Under the pieces are notes generated by a model. It was given only the letters and a program-made list of their open reading frames with translations, was not told the DNA's origin and searched no databases. From contig JABANN010000113.1 in NCBI GenBank assembly GCA_013115125.1, positions 1-64,000 on the forward strand: DNA of 64,000 nucleotides. The letters are read 5' to 3'. This DNA comes from Perkinsus olseni (Eukaryota > Perkinsozoa > Perkinsida). This document shows positions 11,171-21,261 of this stretch, piece after piece; position 1 is the first letter of the stretch; every line of letters begins with the position of its first letter. Position numbers and translations under genes: made by a program.

Positions 11171-12186
11171 ATGGTCATTCAAATTCCGCGTGTCAATGGC
11201 GATCGAATATCCCCAACGCAACTATCGAATTTCGCAAAGACCAGCACCCCTGTGGTCATTGAAGGGCTTGGCCTACCACAACTTGAACAAATCACCATTC
11301 TTCAGATCGGCCAGGACGAGCAAGGTGCGTCTTTGAAAGACTCATTGTGACACCCAGCGTTGCACGACCAGGTTACAAACGAGTTTCAGTCGCTCCGCTT
11401 CAAGACAACAAGACTGACAAATGGCTGGAGCCGTTGAGAGCATGGGACGTTAACACGACACTTCAGAATGTGCACGTTCTCGCTGTTGCTGGCAAGCGGA
11501 GCGCCGTTCCACTGGATCAATTCATAGAGAATATCGACCACTTCTACGCGGACGGCGCCGGCAACGGTTCCGCGTCTTGGAGTTTTCTCGCCGACTACCT
11601 AAGCCAGCGCTGCGATCTGGCGAGGATTGACTACAAGCTCGAGGGACCCATTGAAAAGCACATTTGGCTAGGTCCTTGCTCTACTCGTAGTCGGCTACAC
11701 TACGACGCTGTGGACACGCTGTTCTGTCAACTAGAGGGCCGAAAGAGATTCAAAATGCTCCCTCCGGACGAGTTCACGTCGCTCGTCCCTGAAGACAGTC
11801 CGCCGCTTCTGAAGGCGTACTACGACTGCGACGTGACCGATCCCTCTTGCTTGAAGTTTTCGCGAGGAGAAGTCAGCAGAGAGATAGTGTGGAACTACAG
11901 TCGGTTCGACAGAGAATTTGGCTTCACTGTCGAGCTCAAGCCCGGTGACTGCTTGTGAGTGTCGCCCTTCTGTATGGCGTTTTTAGGTTTCCGATTTTTC
12001 AGTTTCCTGCCGGCGTATTGGTGGCATCAAGTTGACGCGTTGCCGCATGACGAGAGCCCGTGGTGTCTCTCCTACTCTCAAGTGTATCGCTCCCTCGTCG
12101 TGCGTTGCAAAGAGACGGCGACGAGCAGACCGTCTAACGAGCTGAGACTCATCAATGGTCGGTCGTCATGGCATGTGTACAACTGA
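11171..12186 (+). CDS. JmjC / cupin_8 2-oxoglutarate dioxygenase
   Basis: Exons 11171-11324, 11390-11954 and 12003-12186 join in frame through 65- and 48-base GT-AG introns and code 300 residues from ATG 11171 to TGA. The N-terminal part (IPRVNGDRISPTQLSNF...TPVVIEGL) is the usual lead-in of cupin_8/JMJD proteins. The iron ligands are visible as H155-Y-D157 in RLHYDAVDT and H248 in PAYWWHQVD. GRKRFKMLPP follows the first motif, as in the family. Such enzymes hydroxylate proteins or demethylate histones using Fe(II) and 2-oxoglutarate. The compact single-domain build is closer to FIH/JMJD5/JMJD7-like hydroxylases than to multidomain histone demethylases. The substrate cannot be told. The neighbours give no functional hint. 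Confidence 0.85.
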
Positions 12187-12189
12187 GTT

Positions 12190-15100
12190 TCTGCTTAAGA
12201 TATTATGTTTTCTGTTTTTTCGAGTTGAGAATAATTCGAAATTTTCACTCGATTTTCATTTCATTATGTTTCTGCGCGATTGAGGGTTTCCGATAGCACA
12301 TTATTACTCTGGGAAAGGGGGTTCAGCAAGCTGATTCTTAAACTCAGAATCGATTCTGGAACCGAATCTGAGATTTAAAGTTAGTTCACTGTCCATCGGG
12401 TTCTTTCCGCCGCGACGTAGAAAATTTCATGGCAGTGATCGACTACGGCTGATCGACGAGAGTGAAATTCGGGGAGTAGAGGAATTTTTCGCTCCCGCAC
12501 AACGAAGAGAACGCGGTTTGTGTGATAAGCCACTTGGAGCATCTTCCGCACAAACGAGGCTGGTGCAGATATTCAAACGCTACTAGTTATCAATGTATGA
12601 CTTTGGTTGTCTGGTGATCACCAGAGTTTGGCTGATTTTCGCGCCCTTCCCAGCCCAATCCCTCGATGTGGAGGTAGGACTAGAGTTTGTCTTCAACGAT
12701 ATCCCGAGGAAAGTCCGCAGAGAGACTCGGGATTGTACTCGTTGATAGACACTCTCAGTCCTAATAGATGACCGCTGACTGGAGTGTGGTGAGTCACAGT
12801 CTGTGGGTCTTTCCACAGCGACCACCGCCTTGTGGTTCGATCTGTCTGGCAGCTCATCGTGAGTTGCTCTCATGTTTGCTGGCTGTTCTGAGCAGTCTGG
12901 ACCACACCAGTTCTCCTGGCGGCAACGCAATTCGCATTGCCCTAGCTACCTTGGCCAGTCAGCTACATCTATCCGTCCCATCCTCTACGTCATTGGGAAT
13001 TTCATGTAGTGTTTTAACAGTTGACAGTTTCAAATTAAAACGAGGACCTCGAGTTGCGGCTCCATCTTTCCTTGACCCCTGTCTCAACTAGCAACAGTAA
13101 ACTGAGTTGCAGTGCAGTAGTGAGACTGTTCGGTAGATCCTCCACAGTGTCAAGGATACACGAAGGGAAACATCAAATACAACAACGTCACGAGCGTATT
13201 CCCAAAATGACTCTGGCGAAATTCAAGGGAAAAGTACGAACTTCAAGGGAACATCTTAGGGAATCAGGCGCATCGCCCTAGGAAACAGTCAGGGAATCTG
13301 GTTGCCGCTTCCGTCTCCGCCGGAGAGGAGTCCAGGAGTCACTCCTGGGGCTGCCAATTCTAATTATTCTTCCTCAAGGAGCCCGTAAGCGGGGGACGGG
13401 CCTAAGCCTCCTAAGTTACAAGGAGGAGCCCTTTCCTCAAGGAACTTACGGTCCTTCCTCAAGGAAAGACTCCTAAGTACTAGGGCCACTGCGTCTCATC
13501 AGTCTCAGATAATCGTCTGACCTGGATATGCGGCTTGCAGTGCAAGCCTCGCAATCGCGTGCATGAGTATGCACTCTAGATTACTCTGGAAACTTTCCTA
13601 GGAATTTTCCTGAAATTTCCGAAACTTTCCAAAAAACAGAAAAATGGGTTCTAGTGGCAGTCGAGGCCAACTCGGTGGCAGATATTGTTCGAATTCGGGA
13701 TTCCTGCGTGGGAAGAGGGCAAACTCTATCATATGACGTATCATATCGTCATATGACGATCATATCTCTAGCATCTCCAGAGTTACCTGAATGTTCTCTG
13801 AGACCCGTTTCTACCAACACCGCGTTAGAGGAACGCTGATACCAATCAACTGCACGATACGACATTCTAGATACTATAGACATTCCTTTGCGGATTAATC
13901 CAACCGGTTTTTCATGTGCGTCCGCTATGGTCCATAGTCTATGTGAGCAACCCTGAGTAGCTCAGTCTTATACTGTCGTCTCAGCCCGGCTCAACAGTAG
14001 TATTACTAATGTAGTAAGCATCATCATGCTTGCTTGTGCGTAGGGATGCGTGGACTGCCTTCCGTGAGCGAGCCGGAGGGAAAAAAGTTCTACGCTGTTA
14101 TTTCGCTATTTTTAGGTTTTCAGGTATTATTTAAGGTTTCCGGGAAAATTTGGCTCCAGGAAATTTCCGTAATTTTTTCTTCGGAAATTTTCTTCGAAAG
14201 TTTCCGCTGAAAGATCCTCAGACACCCTGTTTTAACTGCATCGTTTGGCTGAGTTAAATTGTGAAGTTACTATTCCTGCGGAAACAAGCGGAGTGGCTGA
14301 GGGGAAAAGGGTTGAGGTTCTCTCTTCCCATCAACCGGCTGGACGTGCATGAGCTTCTTTGTCGGTGTTCATGACGAGTGTCACGCAGGCCAGATTATCG
14401 CCTTCCCCATGACCATAGAGGAAGACGCAGTCGATACTGATGTGCAAGAGACCGAGCTTGACCGCTTCGTCAACTCACGTGGTGAGTTTCCCTTAACGAG
14501 AAGATTGTGCGATTGTGATGGCATAACTCTCACCTCGTCACCAACGAGATGAAACTTATTCCACCGCAAAAGTCGACACCTTAATTTGATACCATCTCCT
14601 GATAGTAATGGATAGCTTTGAAATCGGACGTTACGCTCTCTCAATAGGTGTTAACCATTAGGGAACTCAAGTCGATGGTTTAGTGGAATCCTGAGATTCT
14701 GTCTTCCATACTTGAACTACAGTAATAGGATCATCTACTAGCGTCGGCTAAGCTTAGGTTCCATAGTTGTGCACTTGCACAACTACAATAGGGCTTGAAC
14801 GCTTTCATTACATTGAAGGCCAATCCACGCACAAACTCGGGAGTTTCTTCAGCGAAGCTCTTGCGTGAGGGTGGCGCTTGTGAAGCTACCGCTGTAACCG
14901 CGGTTCTGGAAAAGCATTCTGCTGAGAGCAAAGAAAGTGCCTCGGGTCTATCCTACCATCGCGTCTGAGTGCTGCATGTCTGGCTCAATAAACTTACATG
15001 AAGTAATCCCTCGTAAATCAGGATAAATTGGTGCTACCTGACTAAGCCAGTTCGCGGCGTCAGACTCGTGACTATCACGCACGGCGCACGCACGCAAAAA

Positions 15101-15210
15101 GACGCTTCCGAGGCTCCCGAGGCATTGGCAAATCGTCGAAGAAGCCACAATACCGCCATTGGAATAACCTGCTCATCGGTCGAATCTCCGTGAGAAAAAT
15201 ATCGTCTATG
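12190..15210. other. No firmly supported gene; repeats and one possible exon
   Basis: Hairpin repeat A copy 1 is here. A GC-rich patch at 13365-13485 has the 9-mer CCTCAAGGA at least three times. A short palindrome (ATCGTCATATGACGAT) lies near 13747. An open stretch 14349-14482 (MSFFVGVHDECHAGQIIAFP then MTIEEDAVDTDVQETELDRF) ends at a GTGAGT donor. It could be an upstream exon of the methyltransferase gene or a separate gene. Confidence 0.4.
12322..12390 (-). repeat. Hairpin repeat A, copy 1
   Basis: AAACTCAGAATCGATTCTGG and a partial inverted arm (GAATCTGAGATTT), with the GGTTCAGCAAG flank of the family in reverse. The loop is shorter than in other copies. Confidence 0.7.
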
Positions 15211-15218
15211 GTAAGCAG

Positions 15219-17054
15219 GACGCTTCGATGTGCTTGCTCAAGTTACACCGTACGTCGCGGAAACGGAAAAGGAGGCTAAACCCGTGGTTATCCGCTACCC
15301 TATGAAGAAGCCCTGGCGGAGTTATACTGAAAAGACGTATTGGGACGCTCGATATAAGGCCAGGCTTCAGGGTGAGCTACGAGGAAGATGCAGTTCCCGG
15401 AAGAGAAAGTGTTCCATTATTTTATAGAAAAAGTTCACCTTAGTCCTGCTACTGTTTAGGAAATCAACTCGACGTCACCGACCTCGGAGGAAAGGACGAT
15501 GACGATGAATGGTACAGCAGCTGTACGCTCAGTCTTCACCTCATCAAGGTCGGGCTTGCCGTTGACTATTCGCGTCACGACGGTCCTTGCAGAGGACCCT
15601 CATGTCGCTGGAATGCCCGCCAGTTCGTAGAATCCTGAACCTGGGATGTGGCCTCTCTCGACTCGGTGAAGAACTGGTCGATATCGGGCCTGAGGTCACC
15701 AAAGTCACCAGCATTGATTTCTCAAGTAGGTCATTGTTGTTCCGCACTTGGGAAGGATCGACTCTGTGGCTTCATGCCATTTCTGGGTGAGCACTAACCG
15801 TTTCTCCCATCAGAAAGCTCCTGTTGGTCCCCTTATAGCCTGCATGGGCCCTCGCGCCTGAGTCGTCGTGCATACTCTACAATCTTGGGCAACCTCCCGT
15901 GCCAGTCACGGAGTCGGAATGTCGAGGCCCTGGCAGCGCTTCTTGAATCCCAGGAAGCCGTGTGAGCAGCCCAATCCCGTTGACGCGGAGGGTAACTCGC
16001 ATGAGGGGACTGAATCATGACGGAATGATTGCTCTAGTTCATTCCGTAATCGAACTCCCTTCTCGGAAATCCCGAGTCGGAATAGCATTTTTCCCCGAGC
16101 TGCGCCGATGGTAGATGATGTCATCAAGTACTGGAACGCCCGCAACACTCGAGGCACCTACGTTGAGTGCGACGTGGCGAACATGCAGTCGGTCGTAGCG
16201 GCTCAGACGCAGCAGCTAGTGGTGGACAAGGCTTGCTTTGATGGCCTCACGAATGAGACCGCCGAGGGAATGCTTCTTGAGGTGAGTCCCGTCTCTGTCA
16301 TGCCTCAACACGTTGTGATCGCTGTACAGTATATCATTGCCAATAATTTGGGTTGGGACACTGACTGAATCAAGGGCTTTGAGATGGATAAGCAGAAAAT
16401 AGTAGAACATACGTAGAGGATATAGCTTAGTTGGCATTTGTTCGTAGCCACCGTTCTCGCCTCGCCACCACGTTTTGGCATAGTGGCCTTAATTCATCAT
16501 TATAATAAAAAAACAAGATAAAAATACTTCAACGGTCGCCGTTCTCGCTTAGCCACCAGGAGTTGGCATAGTGACCTTATTTTGACATGTTGCACTCCTC
16601 CTGTTACAAACTGTATGTTTCTGCAATTTTCTTGACCCGACTGGGAAAACGGCACATCCTGAGCAGATCGTTTCGAAGAAGATTTATGGAAGTTTTGGTA
16701 TGGTAATTCATTTTGCTCTTTCCCATGCAACCAGCCAGAAGGAAAATGATGACTTTTTCGTGTTTTCATAATCGCTCGAACTCTCTCTTCTGCCCGTGAG
16801 TGTTTCAGGTTTGCCGTGTGTTGGTCACCGAGGGAATCTTCGTCTGCATATCTTCGAGCCGCAGAATGCTAACGCGCGCAGCGCAAAGAATCGACAATCG
16901 AGAGGGATGGTCACTCGGAAGACTCGTCGCCGTTTCTGAAGTAGTCTGAGGCTTCTCGCTGCTGTTCCGAACGCTAAGTCAGGTGAAGGAGTATCGCACG
17001 GACAAGGACGACGATTATGTTTACGTTCATGCGTACCAAAAATTCACCGGATGA
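15219..17054 (+). CDS. METTL13-type class I methyltransferase
   Basis: Exons 15219-15371, 15460-15548, 15593-15725, 16100-16281, 16809-16940 and 16983-17054 all join in frame at GT-AG sites (the last intron is 42 bases) and end in TGA. Upstream exons or the start are missing. Motifs follow the EEF1A-lysine methyltransferase (METTL13/EEF1AKMT4) pattern: EKTYWDARYKARLQ at the start, then DDDDEWYSS, the SAM-binding motif I RRILNLGCGLSRLGEEL, VTSIDFSTAPMVDDVIKYW, the DVANMQ acidic motif, LVVDKACFDGL (family: DKGTLDAL), EVCRVLVTEGIFVCIS and a C-terminal YVYVHAYQKF. The family methylates lysines of translation elongation factor or related targets, which is inference here. The intron 16282-16808 contains a tandem-like repeat. 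Confidence 0.85.
16451..16580 (+). repeat. Imperfect direct repeat in an intron
   Basis: Two copies, 16451-16491 and 16538-16580, share CCGTTCTCGC, GCCACCA and TTGGCATAGTG(G/A)CCTTA. They lie inside the METTL13-like intron 16282-16808. A similar phrase (GGCATAGCGGCCTCAT) occurs at about 49769. Confidence 0.6.
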
Positions 17055-17059
17055 TATCA

Positions 17060-17850
17060 TTGCATGACCGTAGGTGTACTTTGGTCGATTGAGGGGTTCT
17101 ATTATGATTGTTGTGCTAATAGTATGATATTGCGAATAAGAAGCTGACCGGCGTTATAAAACTGAGGCTAGGGAAAGTGGATTGAGTCAATTCGAACTTG
17201 CAGAGAGTCTCGATTGAAGTCTCTTGATGACTTGAGGGCTTGGATCATGGCCGCGACCACCTCGAGCCTCTTCCCATTGCAACTGGCTCGAGGTGGACCT
17301 CAGGAAGTTTGGGTCCCAAGCTACTTGAGTGAGGGTCGTGAGGAGGGGAGCCTATGCATGTTGCCCCGATCATCTAACTTCAATAAGCTATCAAGGGATG
17401 GAGACTCACATTACTACTAGTTAGCATAGATCGTTGATTGTGGTGGCCTAACTAGGTTACCTCAAACGCCTAGCCGCGAGGCCCTGCTGGTTGCAAACGA
17501 TCGCGTGGGAGATTGTTGCCGGCCAGCAAAGAGGAAGCCTAACTAGAACAGAAATCTGGAATACCAGGCCTGTTGGGGAGTGCGCGGCCTGAGAAATCCA
17601 AAAGGAGCTCAATGCCTGTTTTGTTGTTTCTGATCAGAGAATCTCCTGAAAAGAGATCTTGGGGGGCGTTGAAGAAACCATTTGTGAAACTCAGAATCGA
17701 TTCTGGAACCGCATTTCACGCGTAAAAATCAATTCCAGAATCGATTCTGAGTTTCAAAATCACTTTTTCCACCGGGAGATAGACACAATTTCACACCTCA
17801 GAAACTCAATACCACATCACAAAGGAAATAGTACAACTCTTATACTGAGA
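17060..17850. other. Intergenic, convergent gene ends; hairpin repeat A
   Basis: No exon is supported between the 3' end of the methyltransferase gene and the 3' end of the minus-strand PEX22-like gene. It holds the best copy of hairpin repeat A (17685-17756). Confidence 0.6.
17685..17756 (+). repeat. Hairpin repeat A, copy 2 (perfect 24-base arms)
   Basis: Arm TGAAACTCAGAATCGATTCT plus GGAA is matched exactly by its reverse complement. The loop of 24 bases contains CACGCGTAAAAATCAA. Confidence 0.9.
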
Positions 17851-17852
17851 TG

Positions 17853-18494
17853 TCACTTGTGTGTACTCGGCGACAGGCTGTCGGCGAATGAATCAATCGA
17901 GGGAAAAACTGTGATGAAATCACCATCGCCACCAGCCGCTTTCGCAGCTGTTGCGCTGATGGTGGCAAGATGTGGTACGAGACCGATAAGGTACTTCAAC
18001 ACGCCTTCGTCAGTGTCGAGATGCCAGGCCGGGTGGAGCTGCCGAATCATGGATGCTCGGCCACTGGTGGTGCTGCTGCAGAGAACACGGTGCGCAGGAA
18101 TACCAATTTTTTGGGAAATTTCCTGTCGACCGGAGTTCTCTTCCTCGTCACTGCTGGCGACCATCTCGACGACCAAATCGCAGCAACTGGACAGCTTCTG
18201 CAGGGCGGCGTAAACGGCCTCCGATCGAGGGACCCCGTCAAGCGAGACGCTGACAAGCAGCCGCCGGCCCTCGCTAGAGCGCTTGGGCTGGGCACCGGTG
18301 GGCGAGCTTGGCGTCGCTACTGCTATGCTACCGCTGGACTGGGGGGCGGGGCTTCGACCGACTCGCCAGAGAAGGAGGAAGACCGCGCCGAAGAGCAGAG
18401 TCCATGCGAAGAGGCCGAGGTTGGGCGATGCCAGAAAATGTTGTAAAGTGTCGCGGACAGCCTCGAGGATGCGAACGGTGATGAGGCCGCTCAT
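17853..18494 (-). CDS. PEX22: PEX22-like peroxisome assembly protein
   Basis: An intronless 213-codon frame, ATG at 18494. One membrane segment lies at about residues 26-45 (LGLFAWTLLFGAVFLLLWRV), followed by a Ser/Pro linker and a compact domain from about residue 78. Fingerprints match plant-type PEX22: LLVSVSLDGVPRSEAVYAAL (family: ...SLDGVLL), SSCCDLVVEMV, GIPAHRVLCSSTTSGRASMI and RQLHPAWHLDTDEGVLKYL (family: ...GR..FVRQLEPDWHIDTN). PEX22 is the peroxisomal membrane anchor of the ubiquitin-conjugating enzyme PEX4, which recycles the import receptor PEX5. The N-terminal anchor and length fit the family. The gene implies a peroxisome with receptor recycling in this organism. Confidence 0.8.
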   Translation of the reverse strand: MSGLITVRILEAVRDTLQHFLASPNLGLFAWTLLFGAVFLLLWRVGRSPAPQSSGSIAVATPSSPTGAQPKRSSEGRRLLVSVSLDGVPRSEAVYAALQKLSSCCDLVVEMVASSDEEENSGRQEISQKIGIPAHRVLCSSTTSGRASMIRQLHPAWHLDTDEGVLKYLIGLVPHLATISATAAKAAGGDGDFITVFPSIDSFADSLSPSTHK

Positions 18495-18650
18495 TTAGAG
18501 ACGAAAAACAGACGAATGCTGAGGAGCAGCGAGTGGAGATTTTCTCAGTCGCAGTCGATGCAGCGGAGTGAATCGGGTGGCTTCTTCGGGGCCGTCAATC
18601 GATCATGCTGGTATCGATAGCAACGATAAAGTCGCCCCGTTCGGTAATTC

Positions 18651-18722
18651 TGAAACTCAGAATCGATTCTGAGATTGATTTCATTAAAAATTCGGTTCCA
18701 GGAGAAATCCCGAGTTTCCAAA
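18651..18722 (+). repeat. Hairpin repeat A, copy 3
   Basis: TGAAACTCAGAATCGATTCT, then a diverged inverted arm ending CGAGTTTCCA, followed by the family flank GTTTACTGAACAGCCCC. Confidence 0.75.
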
Positions 18723-18729
18723 ACAGTTT

Positions 18730-19319
18730 ACTGAACAGCCCCAGCGTTAATCCCAGTCCAAGAGGAGCCCTGATGCACTTGGCTCCGCTGTGCTCGAGAC
18801 GCCCGCCTTCTTCTGGAGTCCTATACGGATTAGCACAACGTTCCCTGGGTGATGAGTCACCTGAGACACCCAATCGGCGCAGTGAGTTCGTGAAAGACGT
18901 TAAGGGACCTCTTTTCGGCGCATGTCAACAACGTCCTGAGATCTTCCCGCTGTGATTCGGCACGTTAGTCGCGCGATCTACTTCGAAGTTAGCGCTAGAG
19001 TGAAGTGAAAGTGTCAGAGTGTTTGGAAAAATTAATGTGATAAAAGCCTTCCGGTGGTAAAATGTGTGAAGAGGTGAACAGGTACATTGCTACTGCCAGT
19101 TCAACAAGACAATGCGACGCCAGTCGGTAAACTTCTCAACGTTTTCGGATGTCTGAGCTGTCCGCTCCCAAGCCTCATATCGCGCAGTGCGCAAATATCG
19201 ATTACAGTGGCGTGCGCTTTTCTCATAGCAAATATCGATCGGTCGATCGATAGGGAGCTTCGAAAGCGCGAGCCCGTCCTCAGACCTTTCAAGGCTTCCG
19301 TCAAGCTTCGACTACTACT
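18730..19319. other. Divergent intergenic region upstream of eS17
   Basis: No exon is supported. The stretch between the 5' ends of the PEX22-like (minus) and eS17 (plus) genes should hold both promoters. No TATA box or other clear element was recognised. The AT-rich stretch near 19020-19060 is the least constrained part. Confidence 0.4.
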
Positions 19320-19956
19320 ATGGGACGCGTTCGCACCAAGACCGTTAAGCGTGCTGCTAGGCACATCGTTGAGAAGTACTACAGCAAGCTTACTCTCGAC
19401 TTCCAGCTCAACAAGAAGATCTCCGAGGAGGTTGCCGTCATCCCTTCCAAGAGACTGAGGAACAAGATCGCCGGTTTCGTCACCCATTTGATGAAGCGCA
19501 TCCAGAAGTAGGAGTTCATTTTATGCTACTGGCACGACTGTAACTGTTTTTCTTCTTCAGGGGACCCGTCCGCGGTATCTCTCTCAAGCTTCAAGAGGAG
19601 GAGCGCGAGCGTAAGATGGACTTCGTGCCCGAGAAGTCTGAGGTCGACACCGAGCACATCGTCGTCGATACCGACACTGCCGAGATGCTCAAGTAAGGAC
19701 TGCCGCCAAATGCGGGTTGCCAGCTAGGCGGAGGAAGGCTGGGTCAATGGCAACGGCGTTTCTCTAATTAGCTGGGCTCATAGTAGTGGACGGTCGACAT
19801 TCACTTGTCGAAGGCAGGCGCTTCAAGCACCACTGCTCCCCTGTTGCTTCTTCGCACGCGTGTTTATTCTCCTTCTCTCTTAGGGAACTCAACATAGATC
19901 AGCTCCCCAACATCGAGGTCTCCGACCGCATGGGCTACGCGCGTCGTCGTTACTAG
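19320..19956 (+). CDS. RPS17: 40S ribosomal protein eS17
   Basis: Exons 19320-19507, 19561-19692 and 19884-19956 join by canonical GT-AG introns (53 and 191 bases) into 130 residues, ATG to TAG. The product begins [20 protein letters not shown] and continues [34 protein letters not shown] and [19 protein letters not shown]. This is the eS17 sequence throughout, and the length is usual for the family. eS17 is part of the small cytosolic ribosomal subunit, near the beak. The codon choice is strongly C-biased in third positions compared with neighbours, as expected for a highly expressed gene. The acceptor-side duplicated G of each intron is resolved canonically. Confidence 0.97.
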
Positions 19957-20247
19957 ATGCTTAGTGCCCACCAGTAGCCGTCGTTGGAAGTCCTTTTCTT
20001 CCTTGGAGTATCGTGTTGTTTTACTGTTCTGTTACCAGTATGGTTAGAGCGGCCCTTGGTCACTGACGAAAGACTCGTTTTGGCTCCTACAGGAGCCTGG
20101 TAGAGTCGGTATCCTGAGACCTGGAAATGGGCGGGGAAAGTAGATGTCGGTATGTGATGAATGGCTCCTTTTTTTGAACGCTTGGCTTCTGATCATCAAT
20201 GAAGCGAACGAGCCGCCACTTCTGAGACCACTAAGAATGAACTAATA

Positions 20248-20515
20248 TGATGATACCCCATTTGAATACTTGCTACGCTCGACCTCCGGGTGTGACGAAT
20301 TTGCAACCACCAAGATCTCTGATTACTTTTAATGTGTATCCTGGTGCTCCCTGGGTTACCACGAGAAATCGTGGCGATTGTGAGCGCTTCCTAGGTTGAC
20401 CAAGGTATGATACAGAAAAGGTCGACATAGGCATTAGTCCTTGTGATGATACCCATTTGAATACTTGCTACGCTCGACCTCCGGGTGTGACGAATTTGCA
20501 ACCACCAAGATCTCT
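20248..20515 (+). repeat. Direct repeat of about 70 bases, two copies
   Basis: 20248-20321 and 20444-20515 share TTTGAATACTTGCTACGCTC, GACCTCCGGGTGTGACGAAT and TTGCAACCACCAAGATCTCT, nearly identical, about 196 bases apart, downstream of eS17. The function is unknown. Duplication by slippage or a small mobile element are both possible. Confidence 0.85.
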
Positions 20516-20752
20516 GAAGTTCATTGATCTCCGCGCTTATCGGTTCCAAATTTACTCTCCCAGTCAGCTGAGTCGACTTGGCCGGGAGCTCCGATGCGGC
20601 GCTAGAACGAGCCTGTGTTCGTCTTGAACCCCAAGGGACAGCAAGGGATCTGTCCAGTGGCGAATTCGGACGGAATATCTTAGTGTCACTATCACAACCT
20701 CTGTTTATTCTGAACTGTGCGGCAGCGTTATGAGTATAGACCGAGCTAGTCG

Positions 20753-20825
20753 TGGAACTCGGAATTGATTCTGGAAACACACTTTATGATCAGTCAAAAT
20801 CAGTTCCAGGATCGCTTCCGAGCTC
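20753..20825 (+). repeat. Hairpin repeat A, copy 4 (diverged)
   Basis: GGAACTCGGAATTGATTCTG, then CAGTTCCAGGATCGCTTCCG, with the family flank CTATTCAGTGGAGC. Confidence 0.65.
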
Positions 20826-21261
20826 GGATCTATTCAGTGGAGCAGCGTCTTTGATTCGCTTCGTTGAAGTGTGGACTGTAGTCGCGGCTGTTGGTAGTAT
20901 TTCGACAACGCCCGTTGTTAAGCAAGCACCTTTGAAGTGGAAGTACTGTAGCAATCGCCTCTAGTGACTCGGCCCTCGCTGATAAATATGTAGTAGAAAG
21001 TGAGATATGCGTGCGTGTTGTTACCGTCTTTTCAGTAGCGGTCTCTATGATCTTCACTTGTAGTGCTCAGTTCCGCCCGATACCAGCTTGTCAATGACGC
21101 TCGAATGACCCCAAGTTTTCTCGACGTTTTCGGAGTCGGCTACTTCGGCCCTCGAGAGTTGTGTCAATACCTCGGCCCCACCAACTCCTTCAGGCTCGCC
21201 AGTACCAACCACCAAACGCTTGCTTCGAAACTGATCAAACCTGCCAGTCACCTGCCAAGCT

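Noticed and set aside
13365-13485. CCTCAAGGA repeats considered as a CRISPR-like array
   Set aside because: Units are irregular, too short and unevenly spaced. The genome is eukaryotic.
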